A stretch of DNA of 64,000 nt from Pseudoruegeria sp039972875 (GTDB taxonomy: Bacteria; Pseudomonadota; Alphaproteobacteria; Rhodobacterales; Rhodobacteraceae), in contig JBDWMA010000010.1 of NCBI GenBank assembly GCA_039972875.1, positions 62,001-126,000 of the forward strand, given 5' to 3'. This document shows positions 9,110 through 17,945 of the stretch, one piece after another. The notes beneath the pieces are model-generated. The model did not search any database. It worked only from the letters and a program-made list of their open reading frames with translations, and was not told the origin of the DNA. The position numbers and the translations under genes were made by a program. Positions within the stretch are counted from its first letter, which is position 1, and each line of letters opens with the position of its first letter.

Positions 9110-10352
9110 GAACGGTCGCTTTTGCTTAACCAATACTTGGTTTTGGCAATTTCGCGGGCGACCTGACGGGCGTCTTCATGTTTCTCGTGCGTATTCTTGC
9201 GGGCCTCCGCTTTTGGGTAGACCTTCATCTTCGATTGGCTAGCTCGGCAGGTGTGTTTCAAAGCCTAGTACTTGGCAACGCCTATGCCTGTGGGTTTACG
9301 ATTCGGATCAGAATAATTGCGACGGAACTGCTTAAGGGGCTCGCCTTCCGGGCAGATGTACTGGTTGTTCTCAGGATCCCATTCAAAATTGGTGTAGACC
9401 ATGTGCCGTCTGCCCGGACCGTCCTATCAAGCCCGAGACTATGGGGTTTGATGTTGCGATCCACCAGCCACCCCAGCATTGAGCCTGACCCGTAGGCTGC
9501 ATCTGCGACAAGGCGTTTTGGATCAATATCGTGCAGTCCCTTAGTCCGATCCAACATGGTGCATACCTAACCGACTTCGGCCTACTGGATCGATCTTGTT
9601 CCTTTGATATCCACGATGACGCTGTGGTCAGTGTCGATCAGGTAGTTCGTTGAATAGGTAAAGAATGCGGGCCCTTTGCGCGCTGCGGTCCATTGACTGC
9701 TAGGGTCTAAGTGCGGCGTGAACTTGGGTTCCACCTCGGACGCGGCACCGAAGGCCGCATCGTCTAGGACATTCAGATATTCTTTAACGGCGCGCGAGGC
9801 ATCCGCTGGGTCAATGGCATTGATGTCCCAGTCTTCCTTTGGCGCCGAGTTCTGCTTGTTCGTATCAGCTGCGATCATGCTGGCATCAGCAGCAAGCCTT
9901 TATCCGCTCATCAAACCATCTGCGATGTACCGTGCAACGGCCTTCTCAAACAGGTTCTGCAACAATGCACTCTTGCGGAAATGCCCATACCGGTTCTTTG
10001 AGAAAGTCGAATGGTTGGGTATTAGATCAGACAGATCAAGGCGACAAAACCAGCGATAAGCGAGGTTCAATTGTACCGCTTCACGAAGGCGGCGCTTTGA
10101 GCAGATGCTAGAACAATAGCCCGCCGGCAGCATGCTACCCCTCATGCATGCAAACATGCATTGCCGGGCAATGGATGAGCGGCCTGTGTGGCTGTAAAAC
10201 TCGGACAGATATTGGCAGGTGTCGCTCAGATTGACGGACCGGTCAATCGACCGCAGAAGATGATCTTGTGGGACATGGTCATCAAGCGAGAATTCGTAAA
10301 TAAACGCTACCTGTGCCTCATGCTTTGGTCCCATCATCGCCAAATCTTTCAA
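9110..10352 (-). pseudogene. IS1182-family transposase, frameshifted
   Basis: From 10352 the reverse strand begins MKDLAMMGPKHEAQVAFIYE and continues LDDHVPQDHLLRSIDR, the classic IS1182 N-terminus. The middle part (TNKQNSAPKEDWDINAIDP) and the DDE region (LVADAAYGSGSMLGWLV) are in other frames. The C-terminal part, KVYPKAEARKNTHEKHEDAR, ends near 9120. Several frameshifts make it inactive. Open frames on the plus strand here are antisense shadows. Confidence 0.8.
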
Positions 10353-10544
10353 TCAATATGGCAATTGAATGAGCGAGTGGGGCCTCGAACAAGGAAGGGT
10401 TTTTCAACAAAATTTGCCCTTGGTGTGTTACGTGGGACTATTAGATTTGGTTTTCGAATCCTAATTTTTATCTTAATTCCTTGATTTAAAGCCCTAAGCC
10501 AAACAAATGATGGACGACGCGCCGTCGCGTCGGACGCCTGCTGA

Positions 10545-11040
10545 TCGGTTGTGAATGTATCCGTTCTGAATCGTTCTGATGGTTTTCCTACCTTGCAGTG
10601 TCGCTTTTGCGGCCCTCAATGATCTGAAGCTTTGTCGATATCCAAGCAACCACTTGAGTGCTGCGTTGGCGCTTTCGATACGGTTGTTCCGATACCTTTT
10701 GTCGATGTGCGTGATGTATCACTCGGATTACTTTCCTATATGCCAGTGCTTTGTCGGTGCATATTGAGACTTGCGCAACACATGTGGCATTCGGTTCGTT
10801 TCATGAGTTTTGGCCCAAACCTTTGAACCCACAGAAAGATTGTTGAGCGATTAACGTAGATCCCGCGCTCGCCCAAAAGGTCTACGGCATCCTGATAAGA
10901 AGGTGGGTAACGCAAATACATTCGTACAGCGCATAAAATGATCAGTGCGGGAAACGGTGTTGTTTGAACGATTGTTTCTATACATAATCAATCCCTATTC
11001 TGCTTCAAACTAAAGGTTCATGACTTAATGCAACAGTCCC
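10545..11040 (-). mobile_element. IS6-family element, internally deleted remnant
   Basis: The left terminal repeat is visible at 11040 reading leftward (GGGACTGTTGCATTAAGTC). It is followed by the transposase N-terminus (MYLRYPPSYQDAVDLLGERG, then VNRSTIFLWVQRFGPKL). The C-terminus (DKRYRNNRIESANAALKWLL, then GYRQSFRSLRAAKATLQG) follows almost at once, so the catalytic core is deleted. Terminal repeat and gene order show the element lies on the minus strand. Confidence 0.75.
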
Positions 11041-11130
11041 GTGTTGGACGACTTTAACTGCAAGGGTTTGAGCATCGACGACGAACTTTCGACGCCGCTC
11101 GAACAAATTATTGAACGGCAAAGTATCTAG
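11041..11130 (+). pseudogene. IS3-family OrfB fragment cut by the IS6 element
   Basis: Directly next to the IS6 terminal repeat, the plus strand reads VLDDFNCKGLSIDDELSTPL then EQIIERQSI, matching the IS3 OrfB block VLDDFNREGLGIEVDFSLP. It begins exactly at the IS6 end, so the IS6 element inserted into, or deleted up to, an older IS3 transposase. The rest of that gene was not found on the other side. Confidence 0.6.
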
Positions 11131-11389
11131 GTCCGCCTTATTTATAGTTCAGTTTGGTTTCTGGTCCACGAACTGTTTCCCCATAACAAATACAAAGTAT
11201 GCTTTTTGCGGTTCTTACCATTTTTAGACCGAGATTTTTAGGTCGTCCGGTTTTGGCTCCTTGGACCAAGGTTTCTCTCCAACAGGTCATGCCACCGTTA
11301 TGTTTAAGGGCAATACATCAGGTTTTTTCCGCAAAAATTCTATTTGGAAAGATGCCTTGTGTGGTTAGACACAGTTATTGAACGAGTGC

Positions 11390-11838
11390 GACAAATTGCT
11401 GGAAAGCGGATTGGCGTGTTTTATCGAATTGTTCTTTCCGGATCATGTGTGCGCCTTTGATGCCTTCCACTGTTCCGGCTGCTGAGTAAAAGGATTTAAA
11501 GCCCTTCATTTGCTGCGTCAGCTTCTTGATGAATCTGTGATCTTTTCTATAGTATTGTTCAAATATTTGACCTACGAGATTTCGATCGACCAGATCTAGC
11601 TGTCAAAATCAGCGGGAAATTCATCTTCTGCAGTCCAGCGAGATTCTCCCCGCTTTTGGTTATTACCCTCCTGCCGGGGAAACTGTTGCTGCCAATCGCA
11701 CGGCTGAAGAATGCGGTTGCTGCCGTCTTATCCCGGTGTACTGACAGCATGAAATCAAGGTTTTTTCCAAATTTGGGGATGGCACGATAAAAATAAGTCC
11801 ATTTGCCTATCACCTTGATGTAGGTCCCGTCCATGCGT
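11390..11838 (-). pseudogene. IS6-family transposase, C-terminal two-thirds
   Basis: From 11834 leftward: MDGTYIKVIGKWTYFYRAI, the DDE-domain opening of IS6 transposases, then LDFMLSVHRDKTAATAFFSR. After a frameshift comes VKYLNNTIEKDHRFIKKLT and GIKGAHMIRKEQFDKTRQS. It is closely related to the plus-strand copy at 20363. The N-terminal third is not attached; a matching N-terminal piece lies at 13155-13430 on the same strand, with other genes between. Confidence 0.75.
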
Positions 11839-12120
11839 CCACCCTAGGGGTGAGATATGCGCCAGAAGCTCAGGTGAGCAATCCATTTCAGCCCTTTGGC
11901 GTTATAATACGGCCGCACCAAGTTGGGCTATGTTCCAAAAGTGATCTCAGCAGCAAGGAGATTGAGATCAGCCAGTCTGTAATGCTTGCCCGCTGCGTTT
12001 CGGTCCCTGATCATTCCTAGGCGACCAATGCGCAATGCATTCTTCAGGGTGTGGTGCGCCTCACCTTTGTTCAGGTACAATCTGTGCATGGCGCTCCTCC
12101 GACAAACAGATATGGACATC
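11839..12120 (-). pseudogene. Tn3-family transposase (TnpA) C-terminal remnant
   Basis: The reverse strand reads LNKGEAHHTLKNALRIGRLG then MIRDRNAAGKHYRLADLNLL, the conserved C-terminus of Tn3 TnpA. After a stop it continues toward AHISPLGWT in another frame, the last motif of these proteins, and joins directly to the IS6 piece. It is a broken 3' end only; no resolvase or terminal repeats were seen. Confidence 0.65.
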
Positions 12121-12288
12121 TACAGTATGACGCATTGCGACGCCGAGTGGAGAAGGAGCCATCCACCCCACCTGCCATAAAGAGGAAAACCAAAAACCTT
12201 CAACAATTGCTTAGGTTTGAACGGAATTTGTGGCGACGTAAATCTGGGTGGTTTGGTTGTGTGTCAATACGAGGGCTTTTGATCGCCC

Positions 12289-12723
12289 CTATTTAAGTTC
12301 CGCCAATTTTATTGGGATGCGTTGAAACACGGCCAGAACATCCGCATGGTTCATCGGTGCTACGGCAAGGTCGAGCTGGTTCTCAACGGGCTGAACTGCC
12401 TCACGCGCTAGTCTCAATGCCTCAGAACCAGCTTGCGTTAACGACGCAGGCTGCCGTCGCCCGTGTTCTTTGTCTGCGGTGCGCACGATTAATCCCGTGG
12501 ATTCCATGTTCGCTAAAACACCCTGCATAGACTGCGCCGACATGAACGCATGTCTCGCAAGTTCAGCGTTTGTTTGCCCCGGATTTAAAGACAATTGAGT
12601 TAGGACTGCGTACTGTGAAATTGTCAATTCCAATGCTCGAAGCCTATCTTCCATAGCATTTTTCAAGGAAAGCTGGGCGACCTTCAGGGCGTATCCCAGA
12701 GCATTATTTTTAGGGCTAGACAT
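12289..12723 (-). CDS. MarR-family transcriptional regulator
   Basis: A 144-residue winged-helix repressor of the MarR family: helix-turn-helix in ELARHAFMSAQSMQGVLANM, then the wing around GLIVRTADKEHGRRQPA. These proteins usually repress a divergent neighbour and release DNA on binding a phenolic or other small ligand. The divergent gene at 12789 is the natural target, and a palindrome lies between them. Both genes sit inside a zone of transposon debris yet look intact. Confidence 0.85.
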   Translation of the reverse strand: MSSPKNNALGYALKVAQLSLKNAMEDRLRALELTISQYAVLTQLSLNPGQTNAELARHAFMSAQSMQGVLANMESTGLIVRTADKEHGRRQPASLTQAGSEALRLAREAVQPVENQLDLAVAPMNHADVLAVFQRIPIKLAELK

Positions 12724-12744
12724 TATCAGGAGCCTTATATTATA

Positions 12745-12756
12745 TCAGGTGCCTGA
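12745..12756. promoter_or_regulatory. Palindrome between MarR and the DUF2798 gene
   Basis: A perfect inverted repeat TCAGG-TG-CCTGA lies in the 65-base divergent promoter region, with a related half-site (TCAGGAGCCT) about 20 bases away near the MarR start codon. The position and symmetry suit a MarR operator controlling both genes. Confidence 0.5.
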
Positions 12757-12788
12757 CATAATAACAATTTGCGCGATGGGATCAACAA

Positions 12789-13013
12789 ATGAAAGTCAAA
12801 GAGAAAATCATAACCGGGATTTTAATGAGCCTTGTAATGGCGTTTGCGCTGTCAGGCTTTTTTATCCTAACAAAGATGGGTTTCGCCCAAGGCTGGCAAT
12901 TGGCTTGGTTCAAAGGTTTTATCTCGGCATGGCCTGTCGCATTGGTCCTTTCAATGTTGATCGGGCGACCTGTCGGTTACTTCGCTCACTATATCTCAAC
13001 AAAAGTATTTTGA
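12789..13013 (+). CDS. Small DUF2798-like membrane protein
   Basis: A 74-residue protein with two hydrophobic helices (IITGILMSLVMAFALSGFFI and WPVALVLSMLIGRPVGYFA) separated by a short polar loop, as in DUF2798 proteins. The function of that family is unknown. The gene is divergent from a MarR regulator and probably controlled by it. Start chosen at the only ATG giving the full first helix. Confidence 0.7.
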   Translation: MKVKEKIITGILMSLVMAFALSGFFILTKMGFAQGWQLAWFKGFISAWPVALVLSMLIGRPVGYFAHYISTKVF

Positions 13014-13154
13014 GTGAAAGTGGCGATGTAGGCTAAAGGCCATCTTTAGTGGAGCAACAATTCTCCCAATACTGACTGTTTTGGAAGGGTTCGCTAAACT
13101 GGATATTGACGAACATGCATTGGAAGGCAGCTAAGTCAGCATCTTTCCAGTTCA

Positions 13155-13430
13155 TGCGTCGCGCAGCAAAGGTCGGTAATGCCCTATGATACGATTCCGC
13201 CCCCTTCCGGAGCAGACCCTTCTCTTACAGATCACGGTAGGAAACGACGTAGCGCACATAAAAAACACTGCGTACAAGATCACATCCTTCGGATAAGCGC
13301 TGCCTTTGAAATCAATCGTTATGAATGAATTCCTACCTGTAGGTCTTTTGGGCAGTTTTTGGCAGATTATTTACAAATATGAAAACGGCGTGAAAGTTTG
13401 CGACAAAACCATTTCAGACACCCTTAAATT
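13155..13430 (-). mobile_element. IS6-family left end and transposase N-terminus
   Basis: Reading leftward from about 13430 the sequence aligns with the 5' end of the plus-strand IS6 copy at 20363: a degenerate terminal repeat, the shared untranslated stretch CGCAAACTTTCACGCCGTTT, then the protein start DFKGSAYPKDVILYAVFF. It breaks off after YRDL. It may be the missing front part of the remnant at 11390-11838. The rest of 13014-13668 shows nothing else recognisable. Confidence 0.65.
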
Positions 13431-13668
13431 TTGAGGGGATTACCGCGGCGCGTGGCAGTCTGCTCGATTGGACGACAATCAAACTTCCTTAACATACAAG
13501 CCAAAACGGCAGTCAGCTTTGAGCAGTTCGTATAATATCTTTTGCATTCAGGCAAACAAGCCGTTCAAGTGACGTCCGGTTTTGACACGTTTTTGGTTGA
13601 AGCATTTTAAAATTGTATCACCAGACGGCCAACACAACAGTACATATACTTGAAGTTTTACCCGGCAT

Positions 13669-15483
13669 TCACTTTGGAATATGGGCGTAAACTGTATTTC
13701 TAGACACAGATAACGTCCGGGCGGTTAGTGCGACATTTGAATTACACCTCTCATACATTCGGTTAATTTCCCGACACTTGGCTTCACGCACCGGATTGCC
13801 TTCACAGCGGCTGCAAACATAACCAATTTGGGCGGGCAAGCCGAGTATGCGCTCGATATGCTCATCACGGATGATACCGGCGGCGCAGTGGACAACCAAA
13901 AACCTCAATTGATCCGTCAGATCAGATAAGTTGTTGGGCCGGTCGAACTTTTTGAGCATCGACAAACTTGAGCTGGAAAGCCGATGTTCCGCAGAAATGG
14001 TCGCCAAAATATGCGTTGCCACAGATGCAAAGTCGGCGCGATCATCCAGCGCAGGAAGGTGCACCTTCATCCATGTCAGCCTTTCCAGACCTATCGGGCT
14101 TTCATTCGGCAAATTTCGAACCGCGCCGGACCCAGATATTTCTGTCGAAAAAATATACCAATTGGGTTTTTGCGATTGCAATCGGTTCACAAATCGACGA
14201 ACCCGCTCGACCGCCTCCCCGCGTAACGCAGCAAGGTTTTCGATAACAAGAACACCCGCATCTTGCGCTAGTATATCATGCTGATGATCGAACTCTGTCA
14301 CTAATTTCGCAGACCGACCAACTTGATCCGCCTCGCTGGCCAAATCGCAGTCAATCTCGATCATCGGGCTGTCGGGTATCAATTGTTGATGAATGGCGCG
14401 CGCAAAGGATGTCCGACCTGAACCGGGCGGGCCAGAAACGCAAATAGGTAGCCCAGCCTTTGCGCTGCGCAGGGCGAGCCTTAAGCCGTTGCGGGTTCGT
14501 TCATCATTAAAGACATATTGCTCGGCTTTTCGGGGGATCGTAAACAACGGGGATGTCGAAAGCGCGACAGCCTTATGTCTGATGCTCGGGTGCGAGATCC
14601 GCATTCGGGCGAAGTAACCGGCATTGAGCCAATCCACCAAACGTACGATATTTCCCGTTCGCATCTGAGAGACCGCTGTACCAAACCCGCCTTGAAAAAG
14701 ATCGCTGAACACTTTCAATTTAGACATATGCAGCCCATTAAACAGCTTGGAAGCATAGCGGTTTGCGCCGGTAATACACCCGTCTTTATCAACGCTCACC
14801 ATCCCAACGCTTTGGGTCGTCAAATACTCTTCACGGGGATGAAACTGAATAATCGTGTCCGCGCGGTGTTCATTTATAAATAGTCGGTTTTCGATGTTTG
14901 TTGCAGCAAGAGATACCAACGCCAAGGTGTGATTTTGGCGTGATGTCAGCTCTGAGGACGCATCAAGTAGGCCGGCAATATTCCCCTGGCTATCAAAAAT
15001 TGGCGTAGCGACACAGGACACACCAGCATGATCCGCAAGAAAGTGTTGCCCACCCGTGACAATGCTTGCATTGCCCGTGTGGTGCGCAAGTCCCAATCCA
15101 TTTGTGCCTCTGAGGTCCTCGCTCCAAATCGTTCCGTTACGAATGCTCTGTGAACAATCAGATTCCTGAAATTCATGATCCATGATTGCATCAAGAACGA
15201 CGCAATTGTTATCCGCAAAGGCGATGAGATGATTGCTTCCGGAAATCTGATTGCTTAACAATTCCAACTCTGGCCGTACAACTGCCATCAAAGTTTCATG
15301 TCTCTGTTTGGCTTCATAAAGCTCACGGTGCGACACGGCCGCGTCAATAGGCGACCCGCATGGATCCAAACCATGCCCAAGGCAACGATTCCAGCTGCTC
15401 GCGATGTCTTGTGGCACAGCGTCAACTTTGAATACGCCATCTGCCTCAAGTGAAGCGCGCGCGTCTAATAAATTTGTATGCAC
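13669..15483 (-). CDS. AcoR-like regulator (GAF, degenerate AAA+, Fis HTH)
   Basis: A 604-residue regulator, probably the activator of the divergent oxidation operon at 15799. It has an N-terminal GAF-type sensor of the acetoin-regulator family (RGTNGLGLAHHTGNASIVTG region), a central AAA+ part with Walker A GPPGSGRTSF and a weak Walker B (VLVIENL in place of LFLDEI), and a C-terminal Fis-type helix-turn-helix (NSNVALTARTLSVSRNTVYA). The GAFTGA loop needed to contact sigma-54 is absent and the region around it is shortened, so it probably does not act as a sigma-54 activator. No -24/-12 promoter was found in the target region. Confidence 0.8.
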   Translation of the reverse strand: MHTNLLDARASLEADGVFKVDAVPQDIASSWNRCLGHGLDPCGSPIDAAVSHRELYEAKQRHETLMAVVRPELELLSNQISGSNHLIAFADNNCVVLDAIMDHEFQESDCSQSIRNGTIWSEDLRGTNGLGLAHHTGNASIVTGGQHFLADHAGVSCVATPIFDSQGNIAGLLDASSELTSRQNHTLALVSLAATNIENRLFINEHRADTIIQFHPREEYLTTQSVGMVSVDKDGCITGANRYASKLFNGLHMSKLKVFSDLFQGGFGTAVSQMRTGNIVRLVDWLNAGYFARMRISHPSIRHKAVALSTSPLFTIPRKAEQYVFNDERTRNGLRLALRSAKAGLPICVSGPPGSGRTSFARAIHQQLIPDSPMIEIDCDLASEADQVGRSAKLVTEFDHQHDILAQDAGVLVIENLAALRGEAVERVRRFVNRLQSQKPNWYIFSTEISGSGAVRNLPNESPIGLERLTWMKVHLPALDDRADFASVATHILATISAEHRLSSSSLSMLKKFDRPNNLSDLTDQLRFLVVHCAAGIIRDEHIERILGLPAQIGYVCSRCEGNPVREAKCREINRMYERCNSNVALTARTLSVSRNTVYAHIPK

Positions 15484-15545
15484 TCACACCTCCCATGTAA
15501 GAACTGCGGGCAGTAGAACCGATTGTCGCACCCCACATCAAGAGA

Positions 15546-15566
15546 TGTGTTCAGATTCTGAACACA
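15546..15566. promoter_or_regulatory. Perfect 21-bp palindrome, likely AcoR-like operator
   Basis: Arms TGTGTTCAG and CTGAACACA flank ATT, a perfect 9-bp inverted repeat, 63 bases from the regulator start and 233 bases before the PQQ dehydrogenase. A weaker related site (GTTC-N7-GAAC) lies at 15581-15595. The Fis-type regulator next door is the obvious candidate to bind here. Confidence 0.6.
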
Positions 15567-15798
15567 AAAACTGGCGGTAAGTTCCATTTTTGAACGGGTC
15601 TATCACACTACAATCCGCGCGATACCTGCTCTTTATACATCGTTAATTGTGCTGTTGTACGGGGAGGTCAATTTCAGAGAGCGCAAATCCGCGTTTTTGG
15701 ATTTGAATAATTGATTACCGACATAGCACAGCACACGACAAAAACTTTTGCAGGTCTGACTGGATAGGTCAGCTCTGCAAATGGTCTAGGAGGACGAC

Positions 15799-17037
15799 AT
15801 GAAATACTTGCTCAATGCCGTAGCAGGAGCCGCTTTACTAGCAGGATCTGCCCACGCACAGTCAAACCTTGAACTTTTGGGTCAGTTTAAGGTTACGGGA
15901 ACGACTGAACACACAATCATTGATCAAAACGCACCAGCTGCCGATTCTATCAGGTCCGTTCTGGAAGGCATCTCTCTGCCGGAGGGGTTTAAGATCGAGC
16001 TTTATGCTTTGGTTCCCGATGCCCGTCACATGGCGATGGCGCCTCAGGGGACAGTTCTGTTTGTTGGTACAAAGAAAGAAAAAGTCTGGGCCGTACTTGA
16101 TCGCGACCGGGACCGTGTCGCAGACGAAGTGAAAGACTTCGCCCCATCGCTGAAGCTGGACGTGCCAAACGGCGTGGCGTTTTCTGACGATGGTTTCTTG
16201 TTCATCGCGGAACGCAATCGCGTGATGATGTATCCTGCGGCGGAGTTCTTTCACGAAAGCCCGGATGTCGTTGCTGTGCCGATTGTGCCTCAGGGAACCC
16301 TGATCCCAGTTGAAGAAGAAAGCTATAACCACACTGCCCGTGTCATCAAACTGGGTCCTGACAACAAACTATATATTTCGCTGGGACAACCTTTCAATGT
16401 TGCACCTGCCGAAAAGCTTGATCTCTACAGCGAGTGGGGTATTGGCGGGATTATCCGTATGAACCGCGACGGATCGGACCGCGAAGTTTACACCTATGGT
16501 GTGCGCAACTCAGTTGGTCATGACTTCCATCCCGAGACCGGCGAACTGTGGTGGACCGATAACCAAGTTGACGGCATGGGTGACGACATTCCACCCGGTG
16601 AAATCAACCGCCAGACCGAAGCAGGACAGCATTTTGGCGCGCCGTGGTTTGGCGGCGGTGATGTGCGCACTAATGAGTATGCGAACCAAGAGGTTCCTGT
16701 AGACGTGGTGATGCCCGCATCCGAAACGATTGCGCATGCGGCTGATCTTGGAATGACGTTTTACACCGGAAAAATGTTCCCTGAGAAATACAAGAACGCG
16801 ATTTTCTCTGCGCAGCACGGTTCATGGAACCGGACAACCCCTGTTGGAGCCCGTGTCATGGTCACGTTTATTGACGATGAGGGAAATGCCAACACCGAAC
16901 CTTTCGCCGAGGGGTGGATCGATGAAAACGGTGAATATGATGGTCGTCCGGTCGACGTTGCGATGATGCGAGATGGATCAATCCTTGTGTCGGACGACTT
17001 CGCCAATGCGATCTACCGGATCTCATACTCCGAGTAA
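15799..17037 (+). CDS. PQQ-type sorbosone/glucose dehydrogenase-like periplasmic protein
   Basis: A 412-residue soluble beta-propeller dehydrogenase of the sorbosone dehydrogenase (YliI/GDH-B-like) family. A signal peptide ending SAHA before QSNL sends it to the periplasm. Visible blocks include LPEGFKIELYA, LDVPNGVAFSDDGFLFIAER, the GVRNSVGHDFHPETGELWWT propeller motif and SAQHGSWNRT, which carry PQQ- and calcium-site residues in relatives. A strong AGGAGG lies just before the ATG. It is first in a four-gene operon with a cytochrome c and a Mo enzyme, so electrons from alcohol or sugar oxidation probably go to cytochrome c. The substrate is unknown. Confidence 0.8.
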   Translation: MKYLLNAVAGAALLAGSAHAQSNLELLGQFKVTGTTEHTIIDQNAPAADSIRSVLEGISLPEGFKIELYALVPDARHMAMAPQGTVLFVGTKKEKVWAVLDRDRDRVADEVKDFAPSLKLDVPNGVAFSDDGFLFIAERNRVMMYPAAEFFHESPDVVAVPIVPQGTLIPVEEESYNHTARVIKLGPDNKLYISLGQPFNVAPAEKLDLYSEWGIGGIIRMNRDGSDREVYTYGVRNSVGHDFHPETGELWWTDNQVDGMGDDIPPGEINRQTEAGQHFGAPWFGGGDVRTNEYANQEVPVDVVMPASETIAHAADLGMTFYTGKMFPEKYKNAIFSAQHGSWNRTTPVGARVMVTFIDDEGNANTEPFAEGWIDENGEYDGRPVDVAMMRDGSILVSDDFANAIYRISYSE

Positions 17038-17090
17038 TGACATGCTTGCTTGGCCACGTCGGTGGCCAAGCTCCTACACTGGAGAAATTC

Positions 17091-17420
17091 ATGATCCGCA
17101 ATTCCATTGCAACCCTGACGATATTTGGGATGGCTTCATTTGTTACACCGTCTGTCGCGCAAGACGTCGATAACGGGCGCAAATTGGCGCGCAAATGTTC
17201 GGCTTGCCACGGCAAACAAGGTGTCTCCCGCGACCCAGAAGTGCCGATCCTTGCAGGGCAACACGCGTTCTATCTAGAAAAAGTTCTCAAAGACTATCGG
17301 GACGGTCGGCGTGAAGATCGACGGATGACCCTAATCGTTAAACCGCTAGAGGACGAAGACATTTCGGATCTTGCCGCATGGTTCGCCTCGTTCAAAATTA
17401 CGGTTGAAGCGCCGGAGTAA
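17091..17420 (+). CDS. Class I cytochrome c, periplasmic
   Basis: A 109-residue c-type cytochrome: signal peptide ending SVAQ, one haem motif CSACH and a likely methionine ligand in RRMTLIVKPL. It is similar in size to c553-type electron carriers. The start is ATG 17091, with GGAG upstream and a proper signal peptide; the frame is open further back. Lying between a PQQ dehydrogenase and a Mo oxidoreductase, it is the natural electron acceptor for both. Confidence 0.88.
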   Translation: MIRNSIATLTIFGMASFVTPSVAQDVDNGRKLARKCSACHGKQGVSRDPEVPILAGQHAFYLEKVLKDYRDGRREDRRMTLIVKPLEDEDISDLAAWFASFKITVEAPE

Positions 17421-17490
17421 CACCCGAATTTCGGCCCCCTAGTTCCGTCCGATTTCAATTCCACCCAGTCAATTCCGAGAAGGATAGCCA

Positions 17491-17943
17491 ATGGTAGATA
17501 TCAAGATAAACGGCACCACCAAAACAATCGACGCCCCCGGAAATACCCCTTTGCTTTGGGCCATTCGCGATCTTGCGGGCCTGACTGGAACCAAATTTGG
17601 ATGTGGCGCGGGGCTGTGTGGGGCATGCACCGTTCATGTGAATGGCAAGCCTGAAAGATCGTGCCAGCTTTGGCTGGATGACGTGGCAGGCCAAGACATT
17701 ACAACAATTGAGGGCCTGTCGGACCAGGGCGATCACCCTGTCCAAGTTGCATGGCGCGATCAAAACGTCCCGCAATGTGGCTTTTGTCAATCAGGCCAAA
17801 TCATGCAAGCAGCAGGCTTTTTGAAAGAAAACCCCAACCCGACGGACCAAGAAATCAAAGACGCGATGGACGGTAATATCTGTCGTTGTGGCTGCTACCA
17901 GCGGATCACTGCTGCCGTTCGCCAAGCATCAACAGGAGCTTAA
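17491..17943 (+). CDS. 2Fe-2S subunit of Mo oxidoreductase (IorA type)
   Basis: Small subunit of a xanthine-oxidase-family enzyme that passes electrons from the Mo centre. At 150 residues it has both clusters: the plant-ferredoxin type (CGAGLCGACTVHVNG) and the C-terminal type (CGFCQSGQ then CRCGCYQRI). It lacks a signal peptide and is expected to be carried out with its Tat-targeted partner encoded two bases downstream. Best family match by eye is IorA/aldehyde dehydrogenase gamma-type subunits. Confidence 0.9.
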   Translation: MVDIKINGTTKTIDAPGNTPLLWAIRDLAGLTGTKFGCGAGLCGACTVHVNGKPERSCQLWLDDVAGQDITTIEGLSDQGDHPVQVAWRDQNVPQCGFCQSGQIMQAAGFLKENPNPTDQEIKDAMDGNICRCGCYQRITAAVRQASTGA

Positions 17944-17945
17944 TC

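Noticed and set aside
9178..10111. Several plus-strand open frames of about 90-115 codons
   Set aside because: They are antisense to the IS1182 transposase remnant and have no family features.
15484..15798. Sigma-54 promoter before the PQQ dehydrogenase
   Set aside because: No GG-N10-GC element of acceptable match was found, and the regulator lacks GAFTGA.
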